A program made the position numbers and the translations under genes. From a bacterium BMS3Abin11 (GTDB lineage Bacteria > Pseudomonadota > Gammaproteobacteria > BMS3Bbin11), in the NCBI GenBank assembly GCA_002897635.1, contig BDTD01000037.1:29689-93688 (forward strand): a DNA stretch of 64,000 nucleotides, given 5' to 3'. Positions 1 to 10,632 of this stretch are shown here, piece after piece; position 1 is the stretch's first letter; the number at the start of each line of letters is the position of its first letter. The notes under the pieces are model-generated. The model saw only the letters and a list, made by a program, of their open reading frames with translations. It made no database searches and was not told the origin of the DNA.

Positions 1-2358
1 AATGGAGATTTCACGCAGCCCGGACAGTGACAGGTTCAGTGTCCGGGGTATGGGTGTTGCGGTGAGTGTCAGGATGTCGACCTGACTGCGTTTTTTCTTC
101 AGTATTTCCTTGTGGCGGACACCGAAGCGTTGTTCTTCATCAAGAATCATCAGCCCCAGTCTTTTGAAAGCAATATCTTTCTGTAACAGGCGGTGGGTAC
201 CAATGACTATGTCTACTGAACCATTTTTCATCCCCTCGATAACGGCGTCAGATTCTTTTTTTGTTCTGAAACGGGACAGCAGTTCCACCCTGACCGGCAG
301 GTTGGCAAAGCGGTCGCGGAAATTTTCATAATGCTGTTGTGCCAGCAAGGTGGTAGGCACCAGCAAGGCGACCTGATGCTCACCGTGGACGGCGAAAAAG
401 GACGCACGCAATGCCACTTCGGTTTTGCCAAAACCGACATCACCGCAGACCAGCCTGTCCATGGGTTTGCTGGATGTCATATCCTGGATTACATCATCAA
501 TGGCCCTGGCCTGATCCGGTGTTTCCTCAAACGGAAATGCTGTGACGAAGTGGTCATAGTGTAAATCTGCTGTCGGAAAAGCATGACCCTCGCGTGCATC
601 ACGCAAGGCCTGTACAGCAAGCAACTCCACCGCAGTATCATAGGCTTTTTTCTGTGCCTTGCGACGGGTTTTTTCCCATTCCTTACCACCGAGTTTGTGT
701 AAGGGTGCTGAATCAGGGTGGGCGGCAGTAAATCGTGACACCAGGTGCAGTGACATCACAGGCACATAGAGCTTATCTCCGTCACGGTATTCCAGCGTCA
801 GGAATTCATATTTTGAATTATTGATGTCCAGTGTTTGCAGACCGATATAGCGGCCTACACCCTGTGTTTCATGGATCACCGGGTCACCGATATTCAGGTC
901 TGCCAGTGAACGGATGACAGATTCTGGGTCACGTGCCGGTTTACTGCGACGGCGACGCTGAAATACCTTGTCACCGTAGAGCTGAATTTCTGACAGAATG
1001 ACTAACTCGGGCTGCTCAAGTGACAGTCCTCGATCCAGCCTGGCAGCACAGAGAGCGAGTTTTTCATCACCATTGAAGAAGGCAGATGCATCCTCTACGG
1101 TGTCAGGAAAGACGCCCTGTTCATTGAGAACATTCTTCAGGTTTTCACGGCGCCCGGTAGTCTCGCATGCCAGCATTACTCGTCTGTCCGTCTGTGCAAG
1201 AAAATCAAGCAGGCGCTGATAAGGCTGTTCGGCATGAATGTCAACGTCGAATGTATCCGGCCGGCGGGTGGCAAAGCGTTGGCAGGCCTTCTCGCCGTGT
1301 TCTGGCGTTGGCCCATATTCTATCAACGGCCAGTATGTAAGCTGTTTTTTCAGCTCGTCATATTGCTGATACAGGGCCTCCGGTGGTAACGCGGGTCGTT
1401 CCGGATCCAGGCCGACGGACTGGAATCGCTCAATGACTTCAGTTTGGAAAGTGTTTGCCGTCTGTTCACATTCTTTGTCCATAATGAGCAGGCTGTCAAC
1501 CGGTAGATAGTCGAGAAAGCTACTGGTATCATCGAAGAACAGTGGCATGTAAAACTCAGTGCCGGGCGGTATATTCCCCTTACTGACTTCATTGTAGATC
1601 AGTGATTGCTGCGGGTCACCGGAAAATTTTTCCCTGTAGGACTGGCGAAAGCGATTGATTCCCTGTTCGGTCATCGGGAACTCCCTTGCCGGAAGTAATT
1701 CGATCTGATTCACCGTCCCGGCTGAGCGCTGGGATTCTGTGTCAAACAGGCGGATGCTATCGACTTCATCGCCGAACAGGTCGATGCGGTAGGGTTGTGA
1801 ACTACCCATGGGGAACAGGTCGATAATCCCTCCGCGAATGGCATATTCGCCGTGTTCATAGACCTGGCTAACATGGCGGTAGGCGGCAGTTTCCAGTTGA
1901 AGCCTGAATTTGTCGGTATCAAGAATGTCACCACAGGCCAGGGAAAAACTGTGGGCGGCGATATAGGCCTGTGGTGGCGTGCGCTGCATTAAGTTGGATA
2001 TCGACAGTATGATGATGCCCTGTCTCTGTACCGGGAGACTGGCGAGCGTGCGCAGGCGCTGTGAAATGATATCCTGATGCGGAGAGAAACGGTCATATAC
2101 CAGACATTCCCAATCGGGGTAACTCAATAGCGGAATACTGTTGTGCTGACCCATGTAGAAGCGAATTTCTTCTTCTAGCGACTGTGTGAGGCGGTTGTCG
2201 GGCGTGACAACAATTATTGGACCGCTATGCTGGTGCGCAGCAGATACGATTGCCAGCCCGAAACTGCTACCATAGAGCTCAGACCAGGCCAGTACCTGGC
2301 CTGATTTGCCTGGCAGTTGGGGATTAAAAATATCTGCCGCGACTGAATAACTACTCAT
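1..2358 (-). CDS. mfd: Transcription-repair coupling factor Mfd (N-terminal 786 codons, runs off the left edge)
   Basis: Mfd is the DNA translocase that displaces RNA polymerase stalled at lesions and recruits UvrA. The frame is open from ATG at 2358 to base 1, exactly 786 codons. Residues about 1-250 match the UvrB-like region, including a conserved stretch with YEHGEYAIRGGIIDLFP. The SF2 ATPase begins near residue 628 with Walker A GDVGFGKTE. DEEQRF is at 740-745 and TATPIPRT at 766-773. Family members are about 1150 residues, so roughly a third of the C-terminus, including the last translocase motifs and the autoinhibitory domain, lies outside the window. It diverges from ispD with about 80 bp between starts. 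Confidence 0.95.
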   Translation of the reverse strand, partial: MSSYSVAADIFNPQLPGKSGQVLAWSELYGSSFGLAIVSAAHQHSGPIIVVTPDNRLTQSLEEEIRFYMGQHNSIPLLSYPDWECLVYDRFSPHQDIISQRLRTLASLPVQRQGIIILSISNLMQRTPPQAYIAAHSFSLACGDILDTDKFRLQLETAAYRHVSQVYEHGEYAIRGGIIDLFPMGSSQPYRIDLFGDEVDSIRLFDTESQRSAGTVNQIELLPAREFPMTEQGINRFRQSYREKFSGDPQQSLIYNEVSKGNIPPGTEFYMPLFFDDTSSFLDYLPVDSLLIMDKECEQTANTFQTEVIERFQSVGLDPERPALPPEALYQQYDELKKQLTYWPLIEYGPTPEHGEKACQRFATRRPDTFDVDIHAEQPYQRLLDFLAQTDRRVMLACETTGRRENLKNVLNEQGVFPDTVEDASAFFNGDEKLALCAARLDRGLSLEQPELVILSEIQLYGDKVFQRRRRSKPARDPESVIRSLADLNIGDPVIHETQGVGRYIGLQTLDINNSKYEFLTLEYRDGDKLYVPVMSLHLVSRFTAAHPDSAPLHKLGGKEWEKTRRKAQKKAYDTAVELLAVQALRDAREGHAFPTADLHYDHFVTAFPFEETPDQARAIDDVIQDMTSSKPMDRLVCGDVGFGKTEVALRASFFAVHGEHQVALLVPTTLLAQQHYENFRDRFANLPVRVELLSRFRTKKESDAVIEGMKNGSVDIVIGTHRLLQKDIAFKRLGLMILDEEQRFGVRHKEILKKKRSQVDILTLTATPIPRTLNLSLSGLREISI

Positions 2359-2440
2359 AAGATGATGTGTGCGAATGCCAACCATAAAGATGCGGAATTC
2401 TACCGCTTACAGGGTGTTGATCAAAGGGGAAAGGGGATAT

Positions 2441-3145
2441 ATGAAGGATGAAAGATGTTGGGCGGTTGTCCCTGCTGCTGGCGTGGGGCGTCGGATGGGT
2501 GGAAATATTCCCAAACAGTATCTTGAGCTGGCTGGAGAGGCCGTTTTAGTTCGTACTATGAAGCGACTGGCTAGTTGTCCTGGGATATCTGGTTTATTTC
2601 TTGGGGTGTCGGCGGGTGATTCTTATTGGCAGGAGATGTCTTTTTCGGCTCCCTGGCTAAAATCAGTCTGCAATGGTGGAACTGAGCGTTCTGATACGGT
2701 TAGCCGGATACTTGATGATATGGCTGGGGTGGTGGAACAAAACGATTGGGTACTGGTGCACGATGCAGTTAGGCCCTGTATCTCGCATAAAGATATACAG
2801 CAACTGATGGAACTGGCCATACAAACAGGTGGTGGGTTATTGGGTATGCCGATTACCGATACCGTTAAACTTGCTGACGATGAAAACAAAGTTAAGAAAA
2901 CTGTCCCTCGTCAGGGCATGTGGCAGGCGCAAACACCGCAGATGTTCCGTTATGGAGAATTACGGCAGGCCCTACTTAATGCAAAAAATAATGGTCTGAT
3001 AGTAACTGATGAGGCATCAGCGATGGAATATGCTGGTTTTTATCCACTGATGGTAAAGGGCTGTTCCGAGAATATAAAAATCACAGTACCGGAAGATTTA
3101 CAGTTGGCTGAGGTGTTTTTTCAGGGTCAGGAGTCAGGGAGTTAA
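2441..3145 (+). CDS. ispD: 2-C-methyl-D-erythritol 4-phosphate cytidylyltransferase IspD
   Basis: Third step of the MEP isoprenoid pathway: CTP plus MEP gives CDP-methylerythritol. The 234-residue protein shows the nucleotide-binding PAAGVGRRMG at 11-20 with KQY following, GGTERSDTV at 79-87, VHDAVRP at 106-112, PITDTVK at 137-143 and QTPQMFR at 164-170. The open frame extends upstream to 2369, but ATG 2441 is preceded by a purine-rich AAGGGGAAAGGGG and matches the usual family N-terminus, so it is chosen. One base separates its stop from ispF, indicating a two-gene transcript. Confidence 0.95.
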   Translation: MKDERCWAVVPAAGVGRRMGGNIPKQYLELAGEAVLVRTMKRLASCPGISGLFLGVSAGDSYWQEMSFSAPWLKSVCNGGTERSDTVSRILDDMAGVVEQNDWVLVHDAVRPCISHKDIQQLMELAIQTGGGLLGMPITDTVKLADDENKVKKTVPRQGMWQAQTPQMFRYGELRQALLNAKNNGLIVTDEASAMEYAGFYPLMVKGCSENIKITVPEDLQLAEVFFQGQESGS

Positions 3146-3146
3146 C

Positions 3147-3635
3147 ATGATAAGAATAGGGCAGGGTTACGATGTACATAAACTGGTTGATGACCTGCCA
3201 TTAGTGCTGGGTGGGGTAGCTATTGAGTATGGAAAAGGACTGGCCGGTCATTCTGATGCGGATGTGCTGATACATAGTCTTTGCGATGCGTTTATTGGTG
3301 CTGCCGGGAAAGGTGATATAGGCCGGTATTTTCCTGATACTGACAGCCGTTATCACAATATTGACAGCCGGGTTTTGTTACGTGAAGTGGTGTCAATGCT
3401 GGAGAAAGATGACTGGAAGATAGTCAATGCTGATCTGACTATTATCGCTCAGGCACCAAAAATGGCCCCGCATATTCCGGAAATGTGTAGATTGTTAGCG
3501 ACTGACATGAAAATTGATGAGAAACAGCTGAATATCAAGGCAACAACGACTGAAACTCTTGGCTTCTGTGGCAGAGGGGAAGGTATTAGTGCTCTGGCTG
3601 TGGTGCTGATTTATAAAATAACAGAGAATATATAG
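3147..3635 (+). CDS. ispF: 2-C-methyl-D-erythritol 2,4-cyclodiphosphate synthase IspF
   Basis: Fifth step of the MEP pathway, cyclising CDP-methylerythritol phosphate with release of CMP. At 162 residues it is full length. Zinc ligands D9 and H11 lie in GYDVHK and H43 in the HSDADVLIHSLCDA block; GDIGRYFPDTD is at 56-66 and TTTETLGF near the C-terminus. It is translationally close to ispD. In many gammaproteobacteria truD and surE follow, but here the next gene is unrelated and has its own promoter. Confidence 0.96.
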   Translation: MIRIGQGYDVHKLVDDLPLVLGGVAIEYGKGLAGHSDADVLIHSLCDAFIGAAGKGDIGRYFPDTDSRYHNIDSRVLLREVVSMLEKDDWKIVNADLTIIAQAPKMAPHIPEMCRLLATDMKIDEKQLNIKATTTETLGFCGRGEGISALAVVLIYKITENI

Positions 3636-3675
3636 CGCAAATACGGTGAGATGTTACAATCAGCCGAATTTTGAT

Positions 3676-3704
3676 TTGACAATGTGTCGTATAGGCCCTA
3701 TCTT
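3676..3704 (+). promoter_or_regulatory. Near-consensus sigma-70 promoter
   Basis: TTGACA at 3676-3681 is followed by exactly 17 bases and then TATCTT at 3699-3704. It is about 70 bp upstream of the 568-residue unknown gene and separates that gene from ispDF. It is one of the clearest sigma-70 signals in the window. Confidence 0.7.
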
Positions 3705-3774
3705 TTAGGGAAAAGCACAATAAAAACAAGTAGTACGATAGCATTATGAACAAGTAACTTGAGAAGGTTCTCAT

Positions 3775-5481
3775 ATGGCAATCAGGTTGACCCTGACAGA
3801 CTGCGATTCGATACCAGGGAAGGACAAGCTAAAGCCACGCATGGCGGCTAATCTGATAAAAGAAATGTCGGCCGCCGATGTGGAGCTGCCCGATTTTATA
3901 CCGAAAGTCTCTTTAATGATCCGTGCGATCACCTGTAGCAATACGAAAGTAAAACACCGCCTGCTATTGTTGCGGCTGTTACAGGAGCCGGTGACCGGCA
4001 TATTGCAGGCGGTGCATGCCAGAAAAATTGGAATAACACTTCCAGTTGCCAGTGAAGATGCCAAGTTGCTGGGTACAGTTGACGGACTGCTGCGTGATCT
4101 TATTTGTGGCTATAACGCCATTATCAAAGAAGCTCAGGACTCAATAGGTTTTATGGGCGCTGCCAGCAAATCTCAGTTTTCTGAGGCATGTTATGGTTCA
4201 ATTACATTTCAAACACGTCGTCTAATGTTGTCCTATGAGTCATACCGACCAGTCCGAAAAGGTATCTGGTCGCAGATCCATCTAGTGTACAGTATTGCCC
4301 GAAAATGTGAATCTGAAACCTTTCCTGTGCAAATTGAATCCTCTGAGAATATTTACCATTCATCAATTGAGCACATATATAAGCGTGCAATCCTGATTAG
4401 TCGAAGCGACCCCTATCATTTTTCTTTTCGCGGTGTCACACGATTATTTGACTCCCTTGAAAGATGGCCGGAAAAAGTCAGGCTAACTCATGAAGCAGTC
4501 GTTCCAAAGAATAACAGCATGTTCATCGTTGATCTGAACAGTGATTTTTCGGCTGCACCTTATTTCCAGGATTCAGCTAATGTTGCAGATGACCGTTTTC
4601 TTATTCTTGATACCACGGAGTTAATGGAACGTCTGAATATGGAATTAAAATCGGTTTTGCATAGCATAGCGGGTGGTTTGAAAGGGATTCAACAGGTGCA
4701 GTACTTCGAGCGTATGGAAATCCTTCGTCATATCGTAGTCAGTTGGGGAATGCATCCTGTTCGTAAGGCTGAGCGAGAAGATCTATACATGGACTGCAAG
4801 ATCGTTTTTGGTCTGACAAATATTTTCAGTATATTGCACCCCGACCTTGATGCTGATGAAGTGGATGAAATTGATTTTGACTCCACTGCTGAAATACAGA
4901 TGGTGCTAGGTGCCTTTCAGGAAAGATTTGGTAAGAGCCTGGATAGAAATTCGTTTGTTTCCAGCTGGAAGATAGGCAATGAAAGTAGTGGTGGTTTTAG
5001 CCTTAGCCATACCCGCTCCAGTACAAAAGAGCTACGCGTTGGTGATATCCTGGCCTTGCAGAAAAGTGGCGAGCATAAATGGAATATCTGTATCGTCCGT
5101 TGGGCAATGGAAGGCGATGATGGTCAGCTACAGGCCGGCATTTTCAAAATAGGTTACAATGCTGAGCCAATTTCGATGAAACCACTAGAAACAGAAAAGG
5201 AATTTTTAAGGCTCGAGTATACGGCTGCCCTGCATATCCCTGAAGCAAGTTCATTTTCAAACACACACCTGATAGTTGCGCAGAAAACGGTTTATTCACC
5301 ACACCGTACATTGTATATGAGAAGAAGCGTCAGGGATCATCTTGTCATTGCGAGCAATCTTGTTGTTTCCAGTCGCTCAGTCGATGTATTTTCTTATCGT
5401 TATGATGTAAAAGATCACCAACGTCCTATGTCACACCAGGATACATTACGTTTCAACAGTTATAATAAAGTTTCCATATAA
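3775..5481 (+). CDS. Conserved hypothetical protein, 568 aa, possible C-terminal PilZ-like domain
   Basis: No firmly recognised function. The N-terminal two thirds looks helical and soluble, with no signal peptide or membrane segment; it contains HRLLLLRLLQEP near residue 62. The C-terminal part (about 395-480) has a beta-rich pattern: W..GNESSGGFSL, VGDILALQ, then WNICIVRWAMEGDDGQLQAG. This resembles atypical PilZ/c-di-GMP-binding proteins of beta- and gammaproteobacteria, where a GG-x-L strand precedes a W-x-I-x-x-x-RW strand. The resemblance is by eye only, and the canonical RxxxR plus DxSxxG residues are not clear. ATG 3775 follows an AGAAGG ribosome site and a strong promoter. It converges with smr, leaving 14 bp. 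Confidence 0.75.
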   Translation: MAIRLTLTDCDSIPGKDKLKPRMAANLIKEMSAADVELPDFIPKVSLMIRAITCSNTKVKHRLLLLRLLQEPVTGILQAVHARKIGITLPVASEDAKLLGTVDGLLRDLICGYNAIIKEAQDSIGFMGAASKSQFSEACYGSITFQTRRLMLSYESYRPVRKGIWSQIHLVYSIARKCESETFPVQIESSENIYHSSIEHIYKRAILISRSDPYHFSFRGVTRLFDSLERWPEKVRLTHEAVVPKNNSMFIVDLNSDFSAAPYFQDSANVADDRFLILDTTELMERLNMELKSVLHSIAGGLKGIQQVQYFERMEILRHIVVSWGMHPVRKAEREDLYMDCKIVFGLTNIFSILHPDLDADEVDEIDFDSTAEIQMVLGAFQERFGKSLDRNSFVSSWKIGNESSGGFSLSHTRSSTKELRVGDILALQKSGEHKWNICIVRWAMEGDDGQLQAGIFKIGYNAEPISMKPLETEKEFLRLEYTAALHIPEASSFSNTHLIVAQKTVYSPHRTLYMRRSVRDHLVIASNLVVSSRSVDVFSYRYDVKDHQRPMSHQDTLRFNSYNKVSI

Positions 5482-5482
5482 C

Positions 5483-5503
5483 TTAAGGGCACCTTTTAAT
5501 CAG
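5483..5503. repeat. Boundary box repeat (copy at smr 3' end)
   Basis: Contains AAGGGCACCTTTTAATCAG, a variant of the AAGGGTACCTCTATTAATTC box seen about ten times in the window. It spans the smr stop codon. Confidence 0.6.
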
Positions 5504-6041
5504 AGATCCCCCGACCCTTCTTCCGTAATAACACATAAACAGCTCCCTTGCCGCCATCACGAGGGAGCGCAGAGCAATATGCCAGTACCGCATCGTGTTG
5601 CTGCAACCAGTAATCTATATGTTGCTTTAATACAGGGATACCCCCCGTCGAACGATAACCCTGGCCGTGGATGATCAACACGCAACATTGCCTGGGCTGC
5701 CGGTTATGATGAATGAAACGCATACAAGATTGATGTGCCTGCGCAACTGTTTGCCCATGCAGGTCAAGCTGGCTCTCAATGGATATTTTCCCACGTTTTA
5801 GTTCCCTCATGATGCGGTTCTGGACGCCATGACCCTGATAACTCAGCTCATCATTGGCGCCAATGGTAGAACTACCAGAAAGTTGGAGTAGAGGGGAATC
5901 AAAATCATCACTGGCTGGCCTGGTCTTCGGGCGAGACTTCCTTTTGCCTGCTGTATTATTTTTCTGCTTATTCTGTTGAAGTGGTGTGATATCGGGAAAT
6001 GCGCGGGACATGAATGAAGGGGTATCTCGCTTGTCAGACAT
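5496..6041 (-). CDS. Smr-domain protein (putative DNA/RNA endonuclease)
   Basis: Small MutS-related domain protein of about 181 residues. The C-terminal half carries DLHGQTVAQAH, IIHGQGYRSTGG and a late ALPRDGGKGAVYVLL, the three signature blocks of stand-alone Smr proteins such as E. coli SmrA/SmrB. The N-terminus is polar and lysine-rich. A TTG at 6059 would add six residues; ATG 6041 is preferred. Smr domains are known as endonucleases, and SmrB acts on mRNA at collided ribosomes; which applies here is not shown. The stop codon lies inside a copy of the short boundary repeat at 5483-5503. Confidence 0.85.
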   Translation of the reverse strand: MSDKRDTPSFMSRAFPDITPLQQNKQKNNTAGKRKSRPKTRPASDDFDSPLLQLSGSSTIGANDELSYQGHGVQNRIMRELKRGKISIESQLDLHGQTVAQAHQSCMRFIHHNRQPRQCCVLIIHGQGYRSTGGIPVLKQHIDYWLQQHDAVLAYCSALPRDGGKGAVYVLLRKKGRGISD

Positions 6042-6061
6042 AACAGGGTTCGGATTCAATA

Positions 6062-7100
<1,039 letters not shown>

Positions 7101-7150
7101 TTAGTGTGGTATGTTACGTCATCGAAAATTGAAGGGCAAAACCAGTTCTT

Positions 7151-8215
7151 GTGAATATTGGAATTCCTGTTGAAATTAAACCGTTTGAGCGGCGTGTTGC
7201 CTTGCTGCCAGCAGCAGTGGCTGAGCTGACAGCGCTCGGTCATGATGTGTTTCTGCAAGCTGGTGCGGGTGTTGGGAGCGGTTATGACGACATGGCCTAT
7301 ACTGCTGTCGGTGTGAAGATTGTTAATGACGCTGAGACTTTGTATGGCGAAGCTGAACTGATCGTAAAAGTAAAAGAGCCGGTTGCTGAAGAATATACTT
7401 ATTTGCGAGCAGATCATTTGCTGTTTTCATATCTCCATCTGGCAGCAAATCCGGAGTTGGCTAAAAGTTTACAAAACATTGGTCTGACAGCACTGGCCTT
7501 CGAAACGCTCATGGTTGACAATAGCTTACCCTTGTTGGCTCCTATGAGTGATGTAGCCGGCCGTGTTGCTGTGCAGACAGGCGCCACTTTACTCTATGCA
7601 ACACAGGGAGGAGAGGGCCTGCTTTTGGGTGGTTTACCTGCAGCAGAAAGAGGGAATGTTGTTATTATAGGGGCAGGCAATGCAGGAGGTAATGCCGCAA
7701 TTGTAGCTAAAAACCTCGGTGCGACAGTGACAGTGTTTGATCGTCAGAGAAAAAAGCAGGCCCAGATGCGCCAACTAGGCGAAAATGTAAGCGGTCTTTA
7801 TCCTTATCCTGACGCGGTTGCTGCAGCTCTTGAACAGGCTGATCTGGTAATCGGCGCTGTTCTTGTTCCTGGTGCGCGTACTCCTCATGTGATTAGCCGA
7901 GACATGGTTATTGGTATGAAGCCAGGCAGTGTCATTGTCGATATTGCCGTCGATCAGGGTGGTTGTGTCGAGACTACAAAAGCAACTGATTATTCTGCAC
8001 CAACATATATAGAGGAAGACGTGGTTCATTTTGCAGTCACCAATATACCGGCAGCTGTACCTCGCTCTGCTTCACAGGCCCTAAGTGCCGAACTGCTGCC
8101 TTACGTCAGGTTATTGCTTGCAGAGCGGGTAAAAGGAGAAGCCCTTGCAAGTGCGGTAAACATAGAACGAGGCAGGATCGTTCATCCTGTTGTAGCACAA
8201 TCATTGAGAAACTGA
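7151..8215 (+). CDS. ald: Alanine dehydrogenase
   Basis: NAD-dependent interconversion of L-alanine and pyruvate plus ammonia. The 354 residues start at GTG 7151 with NIGIPVEIK, the conserved family opening. Substrate-binding K75 (VKVKEP) and catalytic H96 (LHLAANP) are in place, followed by the Rossmann motif GAGNAGGNAA near 173 and VDIAVDQGG. Slightly shorter than the usual about 371 residues but with no missing block. Its TGA overlaps the ftsK ATG by one base (TGATG), implying coupling to ftsK. An upstream ribosome site is weak. Confidence 0.95.
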   Translation: MNIGIPVEIKPFERRVALLPAAVAELTALGHDVFLQAGAGVGSGYDDMAYTAVGVKIVNDAETLYGEAELIVKVKEPVAEEYTYLRADHLLFSYLHLAANPELAKSLQNIGLTALAFETLMVDNSLPLLAPMSDVAGRVAVQTGATLLYATQGGEGLLLGGLPAAERGNVVIIGAGNAGGNAAIVAKNLGATVTVFDRQRKKQAQMRQLGENVSGLYPYPDAVAAALEQADLVIGAVLVPGARTPHVISRDMVIGMKPGSVIVDIAVDQGGCVETTKATDYSAPTYIEEDVVHFAVTNIPAAVPRSASQALSAELLPYVRLLLAERVKGEALASAVNIERGRIVHPVVAQSLRN

Positions 8216-10503
8216 TGCCACAGGCAAAGCGAAACAAATCAAAAAAGAAAGAGCCGGTCATTACCCCAAAAGTAAGAGCTGGTTTGCGCGAGAGCATACT
8301 GTTCCTGCTTACTGTTGTTGCCATTTTCCTGCTGATTGCTCTGGTCAGTTTCTCTCCGCAGGATCCAGGCTGGTCGCACAGCACTGATACCGGTATGGTA
8401 TCAAACCTGGGCGGTCGTACTGGTGCCAGTTTTGCCAACCTGTTTCTGAATCTGTTTGGCCTGATGGCCTATCTATTTCCGATTATGCTGCTTTGGCTGG
8501 TAGTCCGAATTTATCGCCAGAAATCAGCCTCCCATGCAAGGGATATTCAAACCAGGGTGATAGTTTCCGTTGGTTTTCTCTTTACCCTGATTGGCGGCAG
8601 CGGCCTGTCTCAGATGTATTTCAATTCGCCGCTCAATGCCAGCAACTATCTGGCCGGCGGATATCTTGGCGGTGCTATAGCCAGTACATTGATCCCATCA
8701 TTTGGTGTAGTGGGGGGAACCTTGTTGTTGCTCGCTCTGTTTCTTTCCGGTGTGACACTATTGACCGGTTTATCCTGGTTCTGGTTGATGGACATTACAG
8801 GTAAATACACCTTGCTAGTCTATGATCGTGCCAGGGCCTTTTTAATTTCCCTGCGGGAGAAGAAGAGATCAAACAGGATGCTGGAGCAGCGTCAGCTTAG
8901 TGTGAAGAAAGCGAGGCGTAGCCAGGAGAAAAAGAAGGCGGTTCGCATCGAGCCTAAAATTGCCAGGCCTGAGCAAAGTGAGCGTAATGAACGTGAAAAG
9001 CAAACTGATCTATTTTCTCGCCCTGCTGGTGAGTTGCTGCCGAGTTTGTCATTGCTGGATCCTGCTCCGATACATGAAGGTAGTTATTCACGGGAAACAA
9101 TAGAAACCCTGTCACGTATGCTGGAACGGAAACTGCTGGACTTCAATATTGAAGTGCAGGTGGTTGAGGTTCAGCCCGGGCCTGTCATCACACGGTTCGA
9201 AATTGATCCGGCACCCGGTATCAAAGCCTCACAAATCGCCAACCTGGCCAATGATCTGGCGCGTTCTCTTTCTGTCATTAGTGTCAGAGTAGTCGAAAAC
9301 ATTCCGGGTAAACCCTATATGGGAGTCGAAATTCCCAATGAAACCAGAGAAAGCGTCGGTTTTATTGAAGGTCTTTCATCGAAGGCCTATGAAGATGCTA
9401 GCACTCCACTGGCAGTTCTTCTGGGAAAAGATATCAGCGGCGCACCTGTCGTTGCTGATCTGTGCAAGATGCCGCATCTCCTTATTGCCGGTACTACTGG
9501 CTCGGGTAAATCAGTATGCATTAATGCCCTGATACTGAGCATTATCTTCAAATCCACACCAAAAGATGTACGTATGATTCTGGTAGACCCGAAAATGCTG
9601 GAATTGTCGGTATACGAAGGCCTGCCACATCTGCTGGCACCGGTCGTCACCGATATGAAAAAAGCCGCCAATGCCTTGCGCTGGGGAATATTTGAGATGG
9701 AACGGCGATATAGGCTTATGGCTGCAGTGGGGGTACGCAATCTTGCGGGTTACAATCGTAAAGTGGAGGAGGGTGTTAAACAGAAGTCTCCATTGATGAA
9801 TCCCCTGGTAGAGCCTGGCAATGAACCTGAAGAATTAACGGCACTGCCGCATATCGTCATTATCATCGATGAACTAGCTGATTTGATGATGGTGGTCGGT
9901 AAAAAACTGGAAGAACTGATCGCAAGACTGGCCCAGAAAGCGCGGGCTGCCGGCATACATCTGGTCCTGGCAACACAGCGTCCATCGGTTGATGTGATTA
10001 CTGGTCTGATTAAAGCAAATATCCCATCCCGGATTTCATTTCGGGTACCGTCAAAGATTGATTCCCGTACAATACTTGACCAGAGCGGCGCAGAAAGCCT
10101 GCTGGGTTTGGGTGATATGTTGTTTCTGCCTCCAGGGGCAAGTAATACCGTCCGTGTGCATGGTGCATTTGTTTCTGATGATGAGGTGCATCGTGTAGTC
10201 AAACAACTCACCGCTGCGGCACAGCCAGAATATGATGAGACTGTACTGGAAGAACCGGAAATGGGTGGGAATTTGACCGCAGATGGCGATGTTGGTGCTG
10301 AACATGATCCGCTCTACGATGAGGCCGTGCGTTGTGTCACCGAAAGTCGACGCGCATCCATATCCTCAGTACAAAGAAAACTGCGTGTCGGCTACAATCG
10401 TGCCGCCCGCATGATCGAAACCATGGAGATGGCTGGTGTGGTGACGGCAGCAGATACTTCCGGCAAACGGGAAGTGCTGGCACCTGAGCCGTTCAAGGAT
10501 TGA
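8215..10503 (+). CDS. ftsK: DNA translocase FtsK
   Basis: Divisome-anchored hexameric motor that resolves chromosome dimers with XerCD at dif. The 762-residue protein has several N-terminal membrane segments (about 25-195), a short charged linker rich in K/R/E (about 205-270), the RecA-like motor with Walker A GTTGSGKS near 427 and Walker B VIIIDELADLMM near 545, and a C-terminal gamma winged helix beginning near EAVRCVTESRRASIS. The linker is much shorter than in E. coli FtsK (1329 aa). Start overlaps the ald stop. Confidence 0.97.
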   Translation: MPQAKRNKSKKKEPVITPKVRAGLRESILFLLTVVAIFLLIALVSFSPQDPGWSHSTDTGMVSNLGGRTGASFANLFLNLFGLMAYLFPIMLLWLVVRIYRQKSASHARDIQTRVIVSVGFLFTLIGGSGLSQMYFNSPLNASNYLAGGYLGGAIASTLIPSFGVVGGTLLLLALFLSGVTLLTGLSWFWLMDITGKYTLLVYDRARAFLISLREKKRSNRMLEQRQLSVKKARRSQEKKKAVRIEPKIARPEQSERNEREKQTDLFSRPAGELLPSLSLLDPAPIHEGSYSRETIETLSRMLERKLLDFNIEVQVVEVQPGPVITRFEIDPAPGIKASQIANLANDLARSLSVISVRVVENIPGKPYMGVEIPNETRESVGFIEGLSSKAYEDASTPLAVLLGKDISGAPVVADLCKMPHLLIAGTTGSGKSVCINALILSIIFKSTPKDVRMILVDPKMLELSVYEGLPHLLAPVVTDMKKAANALRWGIFEMERRYRLMAAVGVRNLAGYNRKVEEGVKQKSPLMNPLVEPGNEPEELTALPHIVIIIDELADLMMVVGKKLEELIARLAQKARAAGIHLVLATQRPSVDVITGLIKANIPSRISFRVPSKIDSRTILDQSGAESLLGLGDMLFLPPGASNTVRVHGAFVSDDEVHRVVKQLTAAAQPEYDETVLEEPEMGGNLTADGDVGAEHDPLYDEAVRCVTESRRASISSVQRKLRVGYNRAARMIETMEMAGVVTAADTSGKREVLAPEPFKD

Positions 10504-10522
10504 TAAATAGAAGAGCCCTAAA

Positions 10523-10630
10523 GTTTTCGGTGTTCAGTTTTCGGTTGTAAATAACGAGAACTATTCCATCATTTACTGAACACTGAACACTGAACACTGA
10601 ACACTGAACACTGAACACTGAACACTGAAA
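10523..10630. repeat. Period-7 inverted element between ftsK and lolA
   Basis: Right arm 10576-10629 is seven perfect tandem copies of CTGAACA plus a partial eighth. Left arm 10523-10547 is degenerate heptads on the complementary words (GTTTTCG, GTGTTCA, GTTTTCG, GTTGTAA). The arms are separated by about 30 bases. lolA starts three bases after the array. Confidence 0.9.
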
Positions 10631-10632
10631 GT

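Noticed and set aside
10576..10630. CRISPR-like array
   Set aside because: Repeat unit is seven bases with no spacers.
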